From: Syntrophus sp. (in: bacteria)
GTDB taxonomy: Bacteria > Desulfobacterota > Syntrophia > Syntrophales > UBA8958
Assembly: GCA_025355725.1 (NCBI GenBank)
Contig: JANXZC010000095.1
Location: 1-37,969, forward strand
DNA length: 37,969 nucleotides
Direction: 5' to 3'
The position numbers and the translations under genes were made by a program. The notes beneath the pieces are model-generated. The model was not told where the DNA came from. It made no database searches and was given only the letters and a program-made list of their open reading frames with translations. Positions 7,674 through 16,077 of this stretch are shown here, in pieces; the stretch's first letter is position 1, and every line of letters begins with the position of its first letter.

Positions 7674-8540
7674 TTGGCTGCCGAATCTCCGCCCCGAACT
7701 ACGAGTCGTAATCTTGGAGAAGCTGAGATACCATATCTGATTTACGACGCCGACGGTCCGGCCCTCATGTTTCTCCACGCTACCGGATTTCTACCCTGGC
7801 TGTGGCATCCTCTGGCAAGAGAGCTGTCCCCGCCTTACCGGGTCATTGCTCCCTACTTCTGCGACCATCGGGAGACATCACCTGACGACGGCGGTTTAAG
7901 CTGGCTCCTCCTCGCTCAGGACTTGGCCGCGTTCTTTGACTCCCTTGCTCTTGAACGGCCCTTCCTGGTCGGGCATTCCATGGGGGCGACGATTATGACC
8001 CTCGCCAACTCCCGTTTCGGCCTGAACGCCCGGGGAATGATCCTCATCGAACCCATTTTCCTGCCCCAGGATTTTTACCGTCTCCGGATTACGGTAGAAC
8101 AGCACCCCCTGGCCTCCAAATCCATTAAAAGAAAAAACTACTGGAATTCAAAAGAAGAGGCCGACGCCTATGTCCGCTCCCGTTCTCTCTTCAAGAATTG
8201 GGATGCAGAAATGATGGATCTCTACATACAATACGGCATGAAACCGGGGGCATCGGGAGGACTTCAGCTTACCTGTTCGCCCCAGCGGGAAGCGGCCCTG
8301 TTCATGGGTGGTATGCAGTATGACCCTTGGCCGGACCTGGCCAAAGTTACCTGTCCGGTATTGATTTTAGAAGGGGAAGTGAGCGAAAATCGGCATGTTA
8401 TCGATCTTCCCAAGGCGACGTCATTATTTCCAAAAGGAACCCATAAAATTATCCCGGGGGCCGGACATCTCGTTCCCATGGAGAAACCCCGGGAAGTCGT
8501 GAGCGTTATAAAGACCTTTTTTGATTCCCTTGCAGACTGA
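7674..8540 (+). CDS. Alpha/beta hydrolase
   Basis: A 288-residue alpha/beta-fold hydrolase. HATGF near residue 35 fits the oxyanion region, the nucleophile elbow is GHSMGA (Ser near 103), an acid lies in LEGEVSE, and the catalytic His is in PGAGHLVPMEKP near the C-terminus. A lid-like region occupies about residues 130-200. No signal peptide is present, so it is cytoplasmic. The substrate cannot be read from the sequence. The start is probably TTG at 7674, one base after the stop of the arginine decarboxylase gene, without its own ribosome-binding site; translation may be coupled. The true start could lie slightly downstream. Confidence 0.85.
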   Translation: MAAESPPRTTSRNLGEAEIPYLIYDADGPALMFLHATGFLPWLWHPLARELSPPYRVIAPYFCDHRETSPDDGGLSWLLLAQDLAAFFDSLALERPFLVGHSMGATIMTLANSRFGLNARGMILIEPIFLPQDFYRLRITVEQHPLASKSIKRKNYWNSKEEADAYVRSRSLFKNWDAEMMDLYIQYGMKPGASGGLQLTCSPQREAALFMGGMQYDPWPDLAKVTCPVLILEGEVSENRHVIDLPKATSLFPKGTHKIIPGAGHLVPMEKPREVVSVIKTFFDSLAD

Positions 8541-8582
8541 GGCTTTAGAGCTTTTTTCTCTCCCTGCTCCATTTCAACCATA

Positions 8583-8668
8583 TTACTTGCATACCTCATC
8601 CAGCCCGTCGAATAGCTCCTGGTTCATCATGACCGTATAATTACGCTTCTAAATCCTTTGAAGCGCCC
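8583..8668 (-). pseudogene. Remnant of the 3' end of a third esterase paralog
   Basis: Read on the minus strand this stretch gives MNQELFDGLDEVCK and a stop, aligned in frame with the C-terminus of the adjacent esterase (MSQELFDWLDEVFK, stop). Over the last 48 bases 40 match the gene ending at 8733. Further upstream the match continues (GGCGCTTCAAAG against GGCGCCTCAAGT) after a one-base shift, so the frame is broken. Nothing upstream of about 8668 is recognisable. It is a decayed gene tail left by duplication and deletion. Confidence 0.75.
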
Positions 8669-8732
8669 CCATTTCATGCGTCAGCCGCAGAGCAATTTCG
8701 CATCATTTAACGGAATCGCTGCCGTCCCCCGC

Positions 8733-10058
8733 CTACTTGAAGACCTCATCAAGCCAGTCGAATAGTTCCTGGCTCATCAGATTGCGGTTCTCCATTATAC
8801 AGTGACTTGAGGCGCCTTCTGCGGCCGGGGTGATCACGAGCCGCTTTCGGAGATTCGGCAGGCCCTCGATACAGAGCTTCGTCTGTCTCTTGATCTCCGG
8901 GCTCCCGTATTCCCCATTAGCAACCAGGATCAGGGACGGCGCGGTGACCTTGGCCGGATCGAAGCGGAAACCCTTATTAGCCTCGACCAGACCGGGAAGA
9001 TTGTCCATCTTCACGCCAAAGCGCCAGGCGATCCCCTGATTGGTGCCAAGCTTGAAGGATGACCACGCCTTGACCACGTCCGGCGTCGCGGTTGCCACCG
9101 CCATCTTGGCGACACCGGCATGGGCGTCAACTACACAATTGTTCATGGCGACAGCCTTAATCCGTTGATCGTGCATGGCGGCCTGGGGCACGAATCCCCC
9201 GCCGCTGCTGTATCCATAGACGGCAAGCCCCGGGGGATCAACATCCGGCCGGCCAAGGGCGTAGTCCACGACCGCCTTGATAGGGACATGGATGTCCGGA
9301 CGGAAGAACTTCCCCTCCAGAGGGAGGAGCCCCTGTCCGGGGAGGTCTACGGTAAGGAAGTTGTAACCGCGGTCAAAGGCCTGGGGGGCAATGTAAAAAA
9401 AGAGGTCCTCGGCAAATGTTTCCGCTCCCCCGATCATGATCAGGGTCTTCACCGGGGTTTTTCCGGGAGCGGCCTTGCGGAAATATCCGGGGAGGACTGT
9501 GCCCGCGAAGGGGATCTCGACATATTCCAGTTGCGGATTGAATAGTTTACCCGCCTTCTTCAGAAGTGTTCGGCTCTTCAGGGCGGTCTCCTTGAAGCGG
9601 TGATCATGGGGCAACATCGAGATCAGGGCCGCGCGGTAGTAGTATGAGGCCCGCTGCAACTGATCACGGGCGCTCACGGTGTGCCCCCCGGCCAGTGATA
9701 GTTCGCCCCTGGTCTCGACCAAACGGGCCGTCTTGATCCACTCCTCCTGCCAACTGGCGGCATCGCCGTCCTTAATGTTCATGGCGGTGTAAAAGGCCTC
9801 GCCGATCTCACAGCCATGATTAACCGTGGCCCCGAGGATCAGGGAGCCGAAGACAAAATCCATCTCCAGATCCTGAAAATGGAAGCGCACATGGGCCGCA
9901 TGGGGATCGACGGCCCGCTCCCCTTCCCCGGTTTGCGCCGCCTTGCTATTCAAGGCGTCCTGCTTGTCGGCGGCGCAGCTAATATCGGTTCCCCAGTGGC
10001 CCGTCAAGATACCAAGCGATAATAAGACTACTGCCATTCTAAGCATATTCTTCAGCAT
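8733..10058 (-). CDS. Secreted alpha/beta hydrolase (esterase/acyl-peptidase-like), paralog 1
   Basis: The 441-residue protein begins with a hydrophobic signal sequence (MLKNMLRMAVVLLSLGIL) and is probably exported. A helical N-terminal half (residues 50-175, with EIGEAFY, DGDAASWQEEW and QRASYYYR motifs) precedes an alpha/beta hydrolase domain: LIMIGGAETFAED, VDLPGQGLLPLEGK, nucleophile elbow YGYSSGGG (Ser284) and His419 in GASSHCIMENR. This architecture recalls FrsA/DUF1100-type and 2,6-dihydropseudooxynicotine-hydrolase-type enzymes; the substrate is unknown. The start at 10058 is chosen because it gives the signal peptide and matches paralog 2 residue for residue; longer starts run into a gene remnant. 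GAGGT lies ten bases upstream. Confidence 0.85.
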   Translation of the reverse strand: MLKNMLRMAVVLLSLGILTGHWGTDISCAADKQDALNSKAAQTGEGERAVDPHAAHVRFHFQDLEMDFVFGSLILGATVNHGCEIGEAFYTAMNIKDGDAASWQEEWIKTARLVETRGELSLAGGHTVSARDQLQRASYYYRAALISMLPHDHRFKETALKSRTLLKKAGKLFNPQLEYVEIPFAGTVLPGYFRKAAPGKTPVKTLIMIGGAETFAEDLFFYIAPQAFDRGYNFLTVDLPGQGLLPLEGKFFRPDIHVPIKAVVDYALGRPDVDPPGLAVYGYSSGGGFVPQAAMHDQRIKAVAMNNCVVDAHAGVAKMAVATATPDVVKAWSSFKLGTNQGIAWRFGVKMDNLPGLVEANKGFRFDPAKVTAPSLILVANGEYGSPEIKRQTKLCIEGLPNLRKRLVITPAAEGASSHCIMENRNLMSQELFDWLDEVFK

Positions 10059-10069
10059 TTCAGACGACC

Positions 10070-10273
10070 TCACATGGTGAAGTATTCGCTGGGACGTTTC
10101 AGCCCGGTTTTGCAACTTTGCGGGTCGCCATAGCAGCGATCCGACCTGCCGCTGCATGATGGCAAGTAGCCGCCCCCGTGGGCCACGCAAATCTTTAGTC
10201 CGAGGAAACGGTCCAGCGTCCCTTCGAAAATAAGGTGCGACAGCGCTACCGTGGTCTCCAGCGGACTCTCAAC
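10070..10273 (-). pseudogene. Fragment of an amidohydrolase (ACMSD / resorcylate decarboxylase-like family)
   Basis: On the minus strand this gives ESPLETTVALSHLIFEG, then LDRFLGLKICVAHGGGYLPS and a tail ending RPSEYF. These are the conserved C-terminal blocks of amidohydrolase-2 family proteins, including the metal-binding AHGGGYLP motif. The N-terminal two-thirds are missing: the fragment begins exactly at the end of the carboxylesterase gene, in another frame. After RPSEYF it stops instead of continuing with the usual last 60 or so residues. It is therefore a relic truncated at both ends, wedged between two esterase genes. Confidence 0.75.
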
Positions 10274-11858
10274 GATACGAAGACATCCGGTCGATGAAAT
10301 CGGCTTCTTTTTTGTAGAGGTGTTTATTGATTCTAATGATGTCGCCAAATTCCAGGTTAAGGTCGGACTGGCTCTCATATGCCGGCCAATCAGCAAGATC
10401 TTTTCCGTTGGGATTGCCCGTTTTGGCAAAATTGACCCAATAATCCATCATTTTTTTCGAAAGCTCCATATCCGTGTCATTATACCCATCCGATTTCTTC
10501 ATATTTCCGAACACATATGCCAGCTCTGCGCCATGATGCACTTTTAGTTTGCGCGCCATTACCGTATTGGGCAGACGGGTGAAGTGGAACAAATAGGCCT
10601 TCGATTTCTTCCGTTCCATCGCTTGCGCCATAAGCCGCGCCGGTTGGGCATTTGCCGCTACGGTGATAAGTTTATCGATAGCCGGGGCAACATCTTTTGC
10701 CTGCAAAGCGGGAAACATCTCAAACGCCTGCCCGGAATTCTCCGCAAACCGGGATTTTAAGAAAGTTTTGTATTTTTCTACCGTTAAATCTTTCTCACTG
10801 GCCAGATAAAGAGTGCCCTCATTTAAAGTGCTGCCGACGATAATCGGCACATCATGCTGCTGTCCGCCGGAGAATGCCGTCAGGGGATTTTTGGGAAGGA
10901 CCCAACCGTCAAAGACCGGCGCAAAGAAAAGGGCTTCGTCGTCAAACAAGTCCGTTTTGCAATCGGCTGCCGTCACGATTTCCTGGGCGGATTTGGCGCG
11001 CAGCGCCGCCAGGGCATCTTCAGACTTATCGCAGCCAAGTTTGGCAGCCAGTTTCTGGCCCATCTTCGCTACATTTGCCATGTCGCCGTTGAAGCCGACA
11101 GATAAATACTCTGAACCGATGATCGGCCCGCCGCTTTCAGCGATGGCCCGTTGAAAAAGTCCTGTCGACAAAGGACTGATCATCAGCAGGGAAACGGACC
11201 TGGAACCGGCGGACTGGCCGAAGATCGTTACCTGATCAGGATTGCCCCCGAAGGCGGCAATGTTTTTTTGCACCCATTTAAGCGCCGCGATCTGGTCGAG
11301 CAGGGCGTAGTTGCCTGAAGTACCTTGGGGGGATTCCCTCGATAGCAGTGGATGGACCAGAAACCCCAGCGGACCGAGGCGGTAATTGATCGTGACGACC
11401 ACCACGCCTTTTTCGGCCAGATGCTTGCCGTCGTATTCCGGCTGAGACGCGGACCCGAAATTAAAGGCCCCGCCGTGAATCCAGACCATGACCGGCAATC
11501 GTTCCCCGGGTTTCTCGGCCGGGGTCCAGACATTCATATACAGGCAGTCTTCGCTGAATTTGCCGCTACCCAACGCAAGGACTGACTGTCCCGGCTGCGG
11601 GCAGGAGGGGCTGAAAGCCGTAGCGCTTTTCACTTGTGTCCACGGGGCAATCTCTCGGGGCGGTTTCCAGCGCAGTTCCCCCGTCGGCGGGGCGGCGTAG
11701 GGAATGCCCGTAAAAATACGCATACCGTCTTCAATCTTGCCGCTGATCGGCCCGCTGTGGAGCTGAATAACATCAGGCTTTTTATCGGCGGCCAAAACTC
11801 TGCCGGGCAACAAGATGATGAGTAATAAAATAATCGTTGTCATATTAACGATTTTCAT
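10269..11858 (-). CDS. Type B carboxylesterase, secreted
   Basis: A full-length 529-residue carboxylesterase/lipase type B. There is an N-terminal signal peptide ending near VLA-AD (residue 23). The family signatures are FTGIPYAAPPTGELRW (49-64), EDCLYMNVW (103-111), oxyanion-hole HGGAF (128-132) and FGQSAGS with nucleophile Ser216. The catalytic acid is probably the Glu in STLNEGT and the His lies in HHGAELAYVFG near 440. Such enzymes hydrolyse carboxylic esters in the periplasm or outside the cell. AAAGGA precedes the ATG. It sits among two other secreted esterase genes on the same strand, so an ester-scavenging cluster is plausible. Confidence 0.93.
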   Translation of the reverse strand: MKIVNMTTIILLLIILLPGRVLAADKKPDVIQLHSGPISGKIEDGMRIFTGIPYAAPPTGELRWKPPREIAPWTQVKSATAFSPSCPQPGQSVLALGSGKFSEDCLYMNVWTPAEKPGERLPVMVWIHGGAFNFGSASQPEYDGKHLAEKGVVVVTINYRLGPLGFLVHPLLSRESPQGTSGNYALLDQIAALKWVQKNIAAFGGNPDQVTIFGQSAGSRSVSLLMISPLSTGLFQRAIAESGGPIIGSEYLSVGFNGDMANVAKMGQKLAAKLGCDKSEDALAALRAKSAQEIVTAADCKTDLFDDEALFFAPVFDGWVLPKNPLTAFSGGQQHDVPIIVGSTLNEGTLYLASEKDLTVEKYKTFLKSRFAENSGQAFEMFPALQAKDVAPAIDKLITVAANAQPARLMAQAMERKKSKAYLFHFTRLPNTVMARKLKVHHGAELAYVFGNMKKSDGYNDTDMELSKKMMDYWVNFAKTGNPNGKDLADWPAYESQSDLNLEFGDIIRINKHLYKKEADFIDRMSSYR

Positions 11859-11889
11859 GGTTAATCCTTTCAGCTGCTTGTTTCATTGG

Positions 11890-13080
11890 TCATGGGCGTC
11901 CCTGTCTATGCATGGACAGCAGCTTGGCGAGAAGCCACTCAAAACTGTATTTCCCGCCCACCTTATCCCATGATTTCAATAACGGGTAATAGAGGATCAG
12001 TAAAATCACCGCCAGAGCAAAGGCCGCGGGAGTGCTCATGGCCTCTCTCAGATAATATTTTCCCGTTGCTAACTGGACCATGCGGAGCGGAATGAAAAAC
12101 AAGGCAAAATGAGTGATATAGATGGTAAGGGAATATTTACTGATCTGCCGGCAGTAAGTAAGAAACACACCGGTTTTTTTGGTACTATCCGGGCGTGCGT
12201 CGTAAACGCGCCACAGGGTGATAAACATGGTCAGGGCTATTCCCATGAGGAGCATCACCATACTGAAAGAGATGGGATAAAAGGAAAGGGGGATTATGTA
12301 ATCGTTCGCCACGGAGAATGCCGACCTCATTGAACCGGCATTGGCGGCGAAAAGGCCCATGAAGGTGAACATTATCCCGATAATGAGGATAAACGGGGAA
12401 TCGGCGGCCAAGCGGTTCTGCGTCATTCTTCTGCCGACAACAAAACCGACGATGGGAAAGATGATCCACGGCAGGAGAGGAAACTGCCCGATGAGAAGAA
12501 AGCCGATTAAAGTATGAAACACGGTCTTTCCCCCGTCATAGTCCTGGGCGGGATCAAAAATGATATTCGGAAAGAAATCGGATATCCATCTTACGCTTTC
12601 AAATTTTCCCCCATAAAAGATGGTGATATCAATAAACGATCTAAGCCAAGGGGTGCTGAAGAATACCAGCGTGCAAAACAGCAGCAGCGTCGAGGCGGGG
12701 GCCCGGCGGCAGAGAAGGAGAATGATGGTCACGGCGCCGATGAAAGTCAGGATATCCCAGTCCCACATCTCTTCATACCCCTGAATAATGAGGAGGAACA
12801 ATAACCCGATAACGAATATGGTCGCGCCACGGACAATAACCCTGCTCACGTCATCCGGAGCGGTTCCCCTCTTTTTCATGGATAAGGCCTGGCAGAGGCC
12901 GACTAAAAAGACAAACCACGACGCCCCGCAATCCCCGCCCATGAGGTGATTGGTAAAAAAATAGAGCATGGCGTCCGATCCTGTTCCGCTCGAAAGGAAG
13001 ATCGGATAGTGGCAGATGACCATGCCGATCAGGGCCAACGCCCTCAAGACATCAACGGAATCGTTTCTTTGCATAGCCAT
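11890..13080 (-). CDS. Integral membrane acyltransferase (HGSNAT/DUF1624-like)
   Basis: A polytopic membrane protein of about 396 residues with roughly ten hydrophobic segments. The N-terminus RNDSVDVLRALALIGMVICHY matches the opening of heparan-alpha-glucosaminide N-acetyltransferase-like and DUF418/YeiB-like membrane acyltransferases, in which a His in the first helix is conserved. These proteins transfer acyl groups across or at the membrane to sugars or cell-surface polymers; the acceptor here is unknown. ATG 13080 is nine bases from AAAGGGG; ATG 13086 and 13074 are alternatives. A longer reading would overlap the upstream lipoprotein gene, whose stop is only about nine bases away. Confidence 0.72.
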   Translation of the reverse strand: MAMQRNDSVDVLRALALIGMVICHYPIFLSSGTGSDAMLYFFTNHLMGGDCGASWFVFLVGLCQALSMKKRGTAPDDVSRVIVRGATIFVIGLLFLLIIQGYEEMWDWDILTFIGAVTIILLLCRRAPASTLLLFCTLVFFSTPWLRSFIDITIFYGGKFESVRWISDFFPNIIFDPAQDYDGGKTVFHTLIGFLLIGQFPLLPWIIFPIVGFVVGRRMTQNRLAADSPFILIIGIMFTFMGLFAANAGSMRSAFSVANDYIIPLSFYPISFSMVMLLMGIALTMFITLWRVYDARPDSTKKTGVFLTYCRQISKYSLTIYITHFALFFIPLRMVQLATGKYYLREAMSTPAAFALAVILLILYYPLLKSWDKVGGKYSFEWLLAKLLSMHRQGRP

Positions 13081-13094
13081 AATCATAAACCCCT

Positions 13095-14165
13095 TTATTG
13101 GGCCGGGATGGTTATCTGGGGCAGCGACTCGTGCTTGCCCGTATCGGCAAGAGTGAAAACCAGCATGATAAATGATATCAGCCGCTTGGATTCCAGATCC
13201 CGGTCGTCGACCCAAAACCAGCGATTCCGATATGCGACGGACACAAAGTCATTCTGAGGCCTGCTGTCCGAACACTTAACGGCAAACCTGGTTTTGTCAT
13301 CGGTCGCGCCAATTGCCTCCCGCGCACCGGGGCTTGCCCGTCCTTCCCTCATATCCTGCTCGGGCACATCGACCCGGGCCGCCAGGAAAGCGAGAAACTG
13401 CATCACCGGCAAGGTCTGGATAGCAATTTCCCGGTTGCTTTCCGGCACTACATCCTGTACCAGCCGGTACTGTTCGGCCCCCGGGTCCAGGCCTAAGAGG
13501 TCGCACAACTCACGTACCTGCAAGGCGATCTCTTCCGGAGCCCCCTTGGACCAGAAAGAAATGGTCGTGGTCCCCGGGTTCTCCTTGGTCTTGACGGTTT
13601 TAACGCGGATTGCTCCGTAAATCTGGAGGTTGCGGATGATCTCCACGGCACGGATGAATTTCGGTTCCGCCGGGCGAAACCCCGCAACCGGGGCAGACCT
13701 GTTCCGCAGACCATTGATCGAGGCTACCCCCAGCTTGAAGATCATTTCCGCCGGGACACCGGACTGGATGGCAAACATCAGGTTCTCGGGGGGAAAGGGG
13801 GTCATCAGGCTTTTGATGAAGGCGTTCCCCGTCAGCGGTATGTAGGTGATGGTCGGCCGGTCGGTGTACTTGCCCGTCAGACTGGAATTATAGAATGCCG
13901 AAGAGTTGAAGTTGGGCACGACACCTAAGCTGACACCCGATTCCAGGCTGTAGCCGGCAACTATCTGCCCCACATCCATAAAGGAAACAGGTTCGAGATA
14001 ACGCATTTTGACAATATTCAGGAGGATCTGGCGCTTCCATGATTCGGCAACCGATGTATTGTAGTCATAACGGTCCCGGGCAACCGAACCGGGTCCCATG
14101 GATGCGCAACCGGTAAAAACCAGGATCATTAACCCGAAAAGAATGATGCCGCCGCGTTTCCTCAT
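13095..14165 (-). CDS. Lipoprotein of unknown function
   Basis: A 356-residue protein with a clear lipoprotein signal: basic MRKRGG, hydrophobic stretch and lipobox FTGC (Cys20). The mature part begins SVARDRYDYNTSVAESWKRQILLNIVKMRYLEP, a pattern I recognise as recurring in uncharacterised proteobacterial lipoproteins, but I know no function. There are no catalytic motifs. GGGAGG lies before the ATG at 14165. It is followed by the membrane acyltransferase gene nine bases on, so the two are probably co-translated and may act together in the envelope. Confidence 0.8.
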   Translation of the reverse strand: MRKRGGIILFGLMILVFTGCASMGPGSVARDRYDYNTSVAESWKRQILLNIVKMRYLEPVSFMDVGQIVAGYSLESGVSLGVVPNFNSSAFYNSSLTGKYTDRPTITYIPLTGNAFIKSLMTPFPPENLMFAIQSGVPAEMIFKLGVASINGLRNRSAPVAGFRPAEPKFIRAVEIIRNLQIYGAIRVKTVKTKENPGTTTISFWSKGAPEEIALQVRELCDLLGLDPGAEQYRLVQDVVPESNREIAIQTLPVMQFLAFLAARVDVPEQDMREGRASPGAREAIGATDDKTRFAVKCSDSRPQNDFVSVAYRNRWFWVDDRDLESKRLISFIMLVFTLADTGKHESLPQITIPAQ

Positions 14166-14242
14166 AAAGCAACCTCCCGGATAGTCATGCCTATATTCTT
14201 TACCCTGTTTCCGAAGTCGGAGGGCCGGACCTGATTCAAGAT

Positions 14243-14279
14243 CTCCTGTCCCCACTGGAGCTACCGGTGGGGACAGGAG
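14243..14279. terminator. Long GC-rich stem-loop downstream of esterase paralog 2
   Basis: CTCCTGTCCCCAC (14243-14255) pairs perfectly with GTGGGGACAGGAG (14267-14279); inner pairs TGG/CCG extend it around an AGCTA loop. No T-tract follows on either strand. It lies just beyond the stop of the minus-strand esterase gene, so it is a transcript end or RNA-stability hairpin rather than a textbook intrinsic terminator. Confidence 0.5.
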
Positions 14280-14307
14280 GCCCATCAATGGATAATCAAA
14301 AATTTGC

Positions 14308-15633
14308 TTACTTGAACACCTCGTCCAGCCAGTCGAAGAGGACCTGGCTCACGAGACTGCGGTTCTCCATGACACAGTGGTTGGTCGCCCCTTCGACCGT
14401 CGGCGTGATCACCATTTTCTTCATGGGGTTGGTGAAATTGTCCATACAGACCTTTTGCTGCCGTTTGACCTCTTCGCTCTTAAACTCACCCTCGCCGATG
14501 ATGAGGAGGGCCGGAACGGCGATTTTGGCCGGGTCGAAGGTGAACCCCTTATTGGCCTCGGCAAGGCCGGCCGGATTGTCCATCGGCACGCCCCAGCGCC
14601 AGCAGATTGCCTTGACGATATTGCCGTGGAAGGTCGACCAGGAAGCGATTTCCTTCTTTGTGGCCAGAACTACGGGCATGGTGGAGAAAAGGGGGTAGGC
14701 GTCAACCACGGCAGAACTCATGGCAATGGCCTTGATCCGGGGGTCATGCATGGCGGCCTGGGGGACGAACCCGCCCCCGCCGCTGTATCCGTAAGAGGCG
14801 AGCTGCTTAGGATCGACATCGGGACGGCTGAGGGCATAGTCGACAACGGCCTTCATGGGGACATTCATGTCCGGACGAAAGGGTTTTCCCTCGAGCGGCA
14901 GGAGCCCCTGTCCCGGCAGATCGACGGTCAGGAAGTTGTAGCCCCGGTCAAAGGTCTGGGGGGCGATATAAAAAAACAGATCCTCGGCAAAGGTCTCGCC
15001 GCCGCCGATCATGATCAGGGTCTTTGCAGGTTTTGTTCCCGGGGCGGCCTTGCGGAAATATCCGGGCATCACCGTTCCCTCGAAGGGAATCTCGATGTAT
15101 TCCATCTGGGGATCAAAGAGTTTTCCCGCCTTTTTCAGGAGGCTGCGGCTTTTCAGGGCCCGTTCTTTCATCCGGGGATCATTCGGCAACATGGCGAGGA
15201 GGGAGATGCGATAATAGTAAGAGGCGCGTTGCAACTGATCCCGGGCGCTCACCTTGTGGCCGCCGGCGAGGGACTTCTCGCCCCGGGCCTCGGCAAGGCG
15301 GGCCAGCTTGAACCATTCCTCCTGCCAGCTTGCGGCATCGCCGTCCTTTATTTGCGAGGCCGCGTAGAAGGCCTCGCCGATCTCGACGCCGTGGTTCACC
15401 GCCGAACCGAGGACGAGGGCGCCGAAGTTGAAATCCATATCCGTATCCGTGAAATGATAGCGGACATTCGTATCGTGGGCGTCGAAGACCTTCTTCGCAC
15501 CCTGTCCCTGGGCGTCCTTATTGCCGGCTCCCTGCTCCTTCGGGGCGGCGACGGCATTATCCATCCCCCCGAAACCGACCAAGAAAGCGAACGCCAAAAA
15601 CATGACCGCAATCACCCATCCTTTTTTCAACAT
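14308..15633 (-). CDS. Secreted alpha/beta hydrolase (esterase/acyl-peptidase-like), paralog 2
   Basis: Exactly 441 residues, collinear with the gene ending at 8733 without gaps. Signal peptide MLKKGWVIAVMFLAFAFLVG, a shared helical region (EIGEAFYAASQIKDGDAASW), hydrolase blocks LIMIGGGETFAED and VDLPGQGLLPLEGK, nucleophile Ser284 in YGYSGGGG, and His419 in GATNHCVMENR. GAGGAGG precedes the ATG at 15633; longer in-frame starts have no binding site and spoil the signal peptide. A 118-residue membrane protein gene lies 32 bases upstream. Presumably it is an exported esterase or peptidase; the substrate is unknown. Confidence 0.87.
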   Translation of the reverse strand: MLKKGWVIAVMFLAFAFLVGFGGMDNAVAAPKEQGAGNKDAQGQGAKKVFDAHDTNVRYHFTDTDMDFNFGALVLGSAVNHGVEIGEAFYAASQIKDGDAASWQEEWFKLARLAEARGEKSLAGGHKVSARDQLQRASYYYRISLLAMLPNDPRMKERALKSRSLLKKAGKLFDPQMEYIEIPFEGTVMPGYFRKAAPGTKPAKTLIMIGGGETFAEDLFFYIAPQTFDRGYNFLTVDLPGQGLLPLEGKPFRPDMNVPMKAVVDYALSRPDVDPKQLASYGYSGGGGFVPQAAMHDPRIKAIAMSSAVVDAYPLFSTMPVVLATKKEIASWSTFHGNIVKAICWRWGVPMDNPAGLAEANKGFTFDPAKIAVPALLIIGEGEFKSEEVKRQQKVCMDNFTNPMKKMVITPTVEGATNHCVMENRSLVSQVLFDWLDEVFK

Positions 15634-15665
15634 TTCAAACCTCCTCATTTTTAAATGGCGTTTTT

Positions 15666-16022
15666 TCATTTTGACGCCTTCGCCGCCTTCTTCTGCAGCT
15701 TCAGGATGGCTTTGAGGGCTTTTTTGTCCGCAACAATCTCTGCTGCATTGCCGGCATCGTGCGGGGGCCGGCCGCCTCTCGCGGCGGTCGGCGTCAAATC
15801 TCCCTTTCCTTCGGGAACGGCGGGCAACGGCGGCTTAATTTCAGGCCCTCCCGCAGGGGCAGAAGTTGTTGCCGTCGCCTTGACGGCCGAGCTCATGGGC
15901 CTGGCCTTCGTCATGATGAATTTGGCAAAGCTCTTGCCGAACTGGCCGATGAACCCTGCCGCCAAAACAACCAGGATCCATTGGAGGATCGACCAGGTTT
16001 TTATATCCAGGAAGTCGGACAT
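15666..16022 (-). CDS. Small single-pass membrane protein, unknown
   Basis: The 118-residue product has one transmembrane helix (ILQWILVVLAAGFIGQFG, residues 12-29), a Pro/Ala-rich linker (about 42-90) and a Lys/Ala-rich C-terminal helix ending KLQKKAAKASK. No family is recognised. TAGGTAG lies upstream of the ATG. It sits between mobB and esterase paralog 2 on the same strand with short gaps, so it is probably co-transcribed with them. Confidence 0.68.
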   Translation of the reverse strand: MSDFLDIKTWSILQWILVVLAAGFIGQFGKSFAKFIMTKARPMSSAVKATATTSAPAGGPEIKPPLPAVPEGKGDLTPTAARGGRPPHDAGNAAEIVADKKALKAILKLQKKAAKASK

Positions 16023-16077
16023 ATTTTTCTACCTAAAGGAGATGAATTTGCAAGAAGTCAATTCTTGTCTCGCTTTG

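Noticed and set aside
10274..10429. Extension of the amidohydrolase relic upstream to an ATG at 10429
   Set aside because: That part is the carboxylesterase C-terminus in another frame; amidohydrolase-like residues begin only at about 10273.
14377..15654. Long plus-strand open frame (about 425 codons) opposite esterase paralog 2
   Set aside because: It is antisense to a well-supported gene with signal peptide and catalytic motifs, and its translation resembles no protein; it is a codon-bias shadow.
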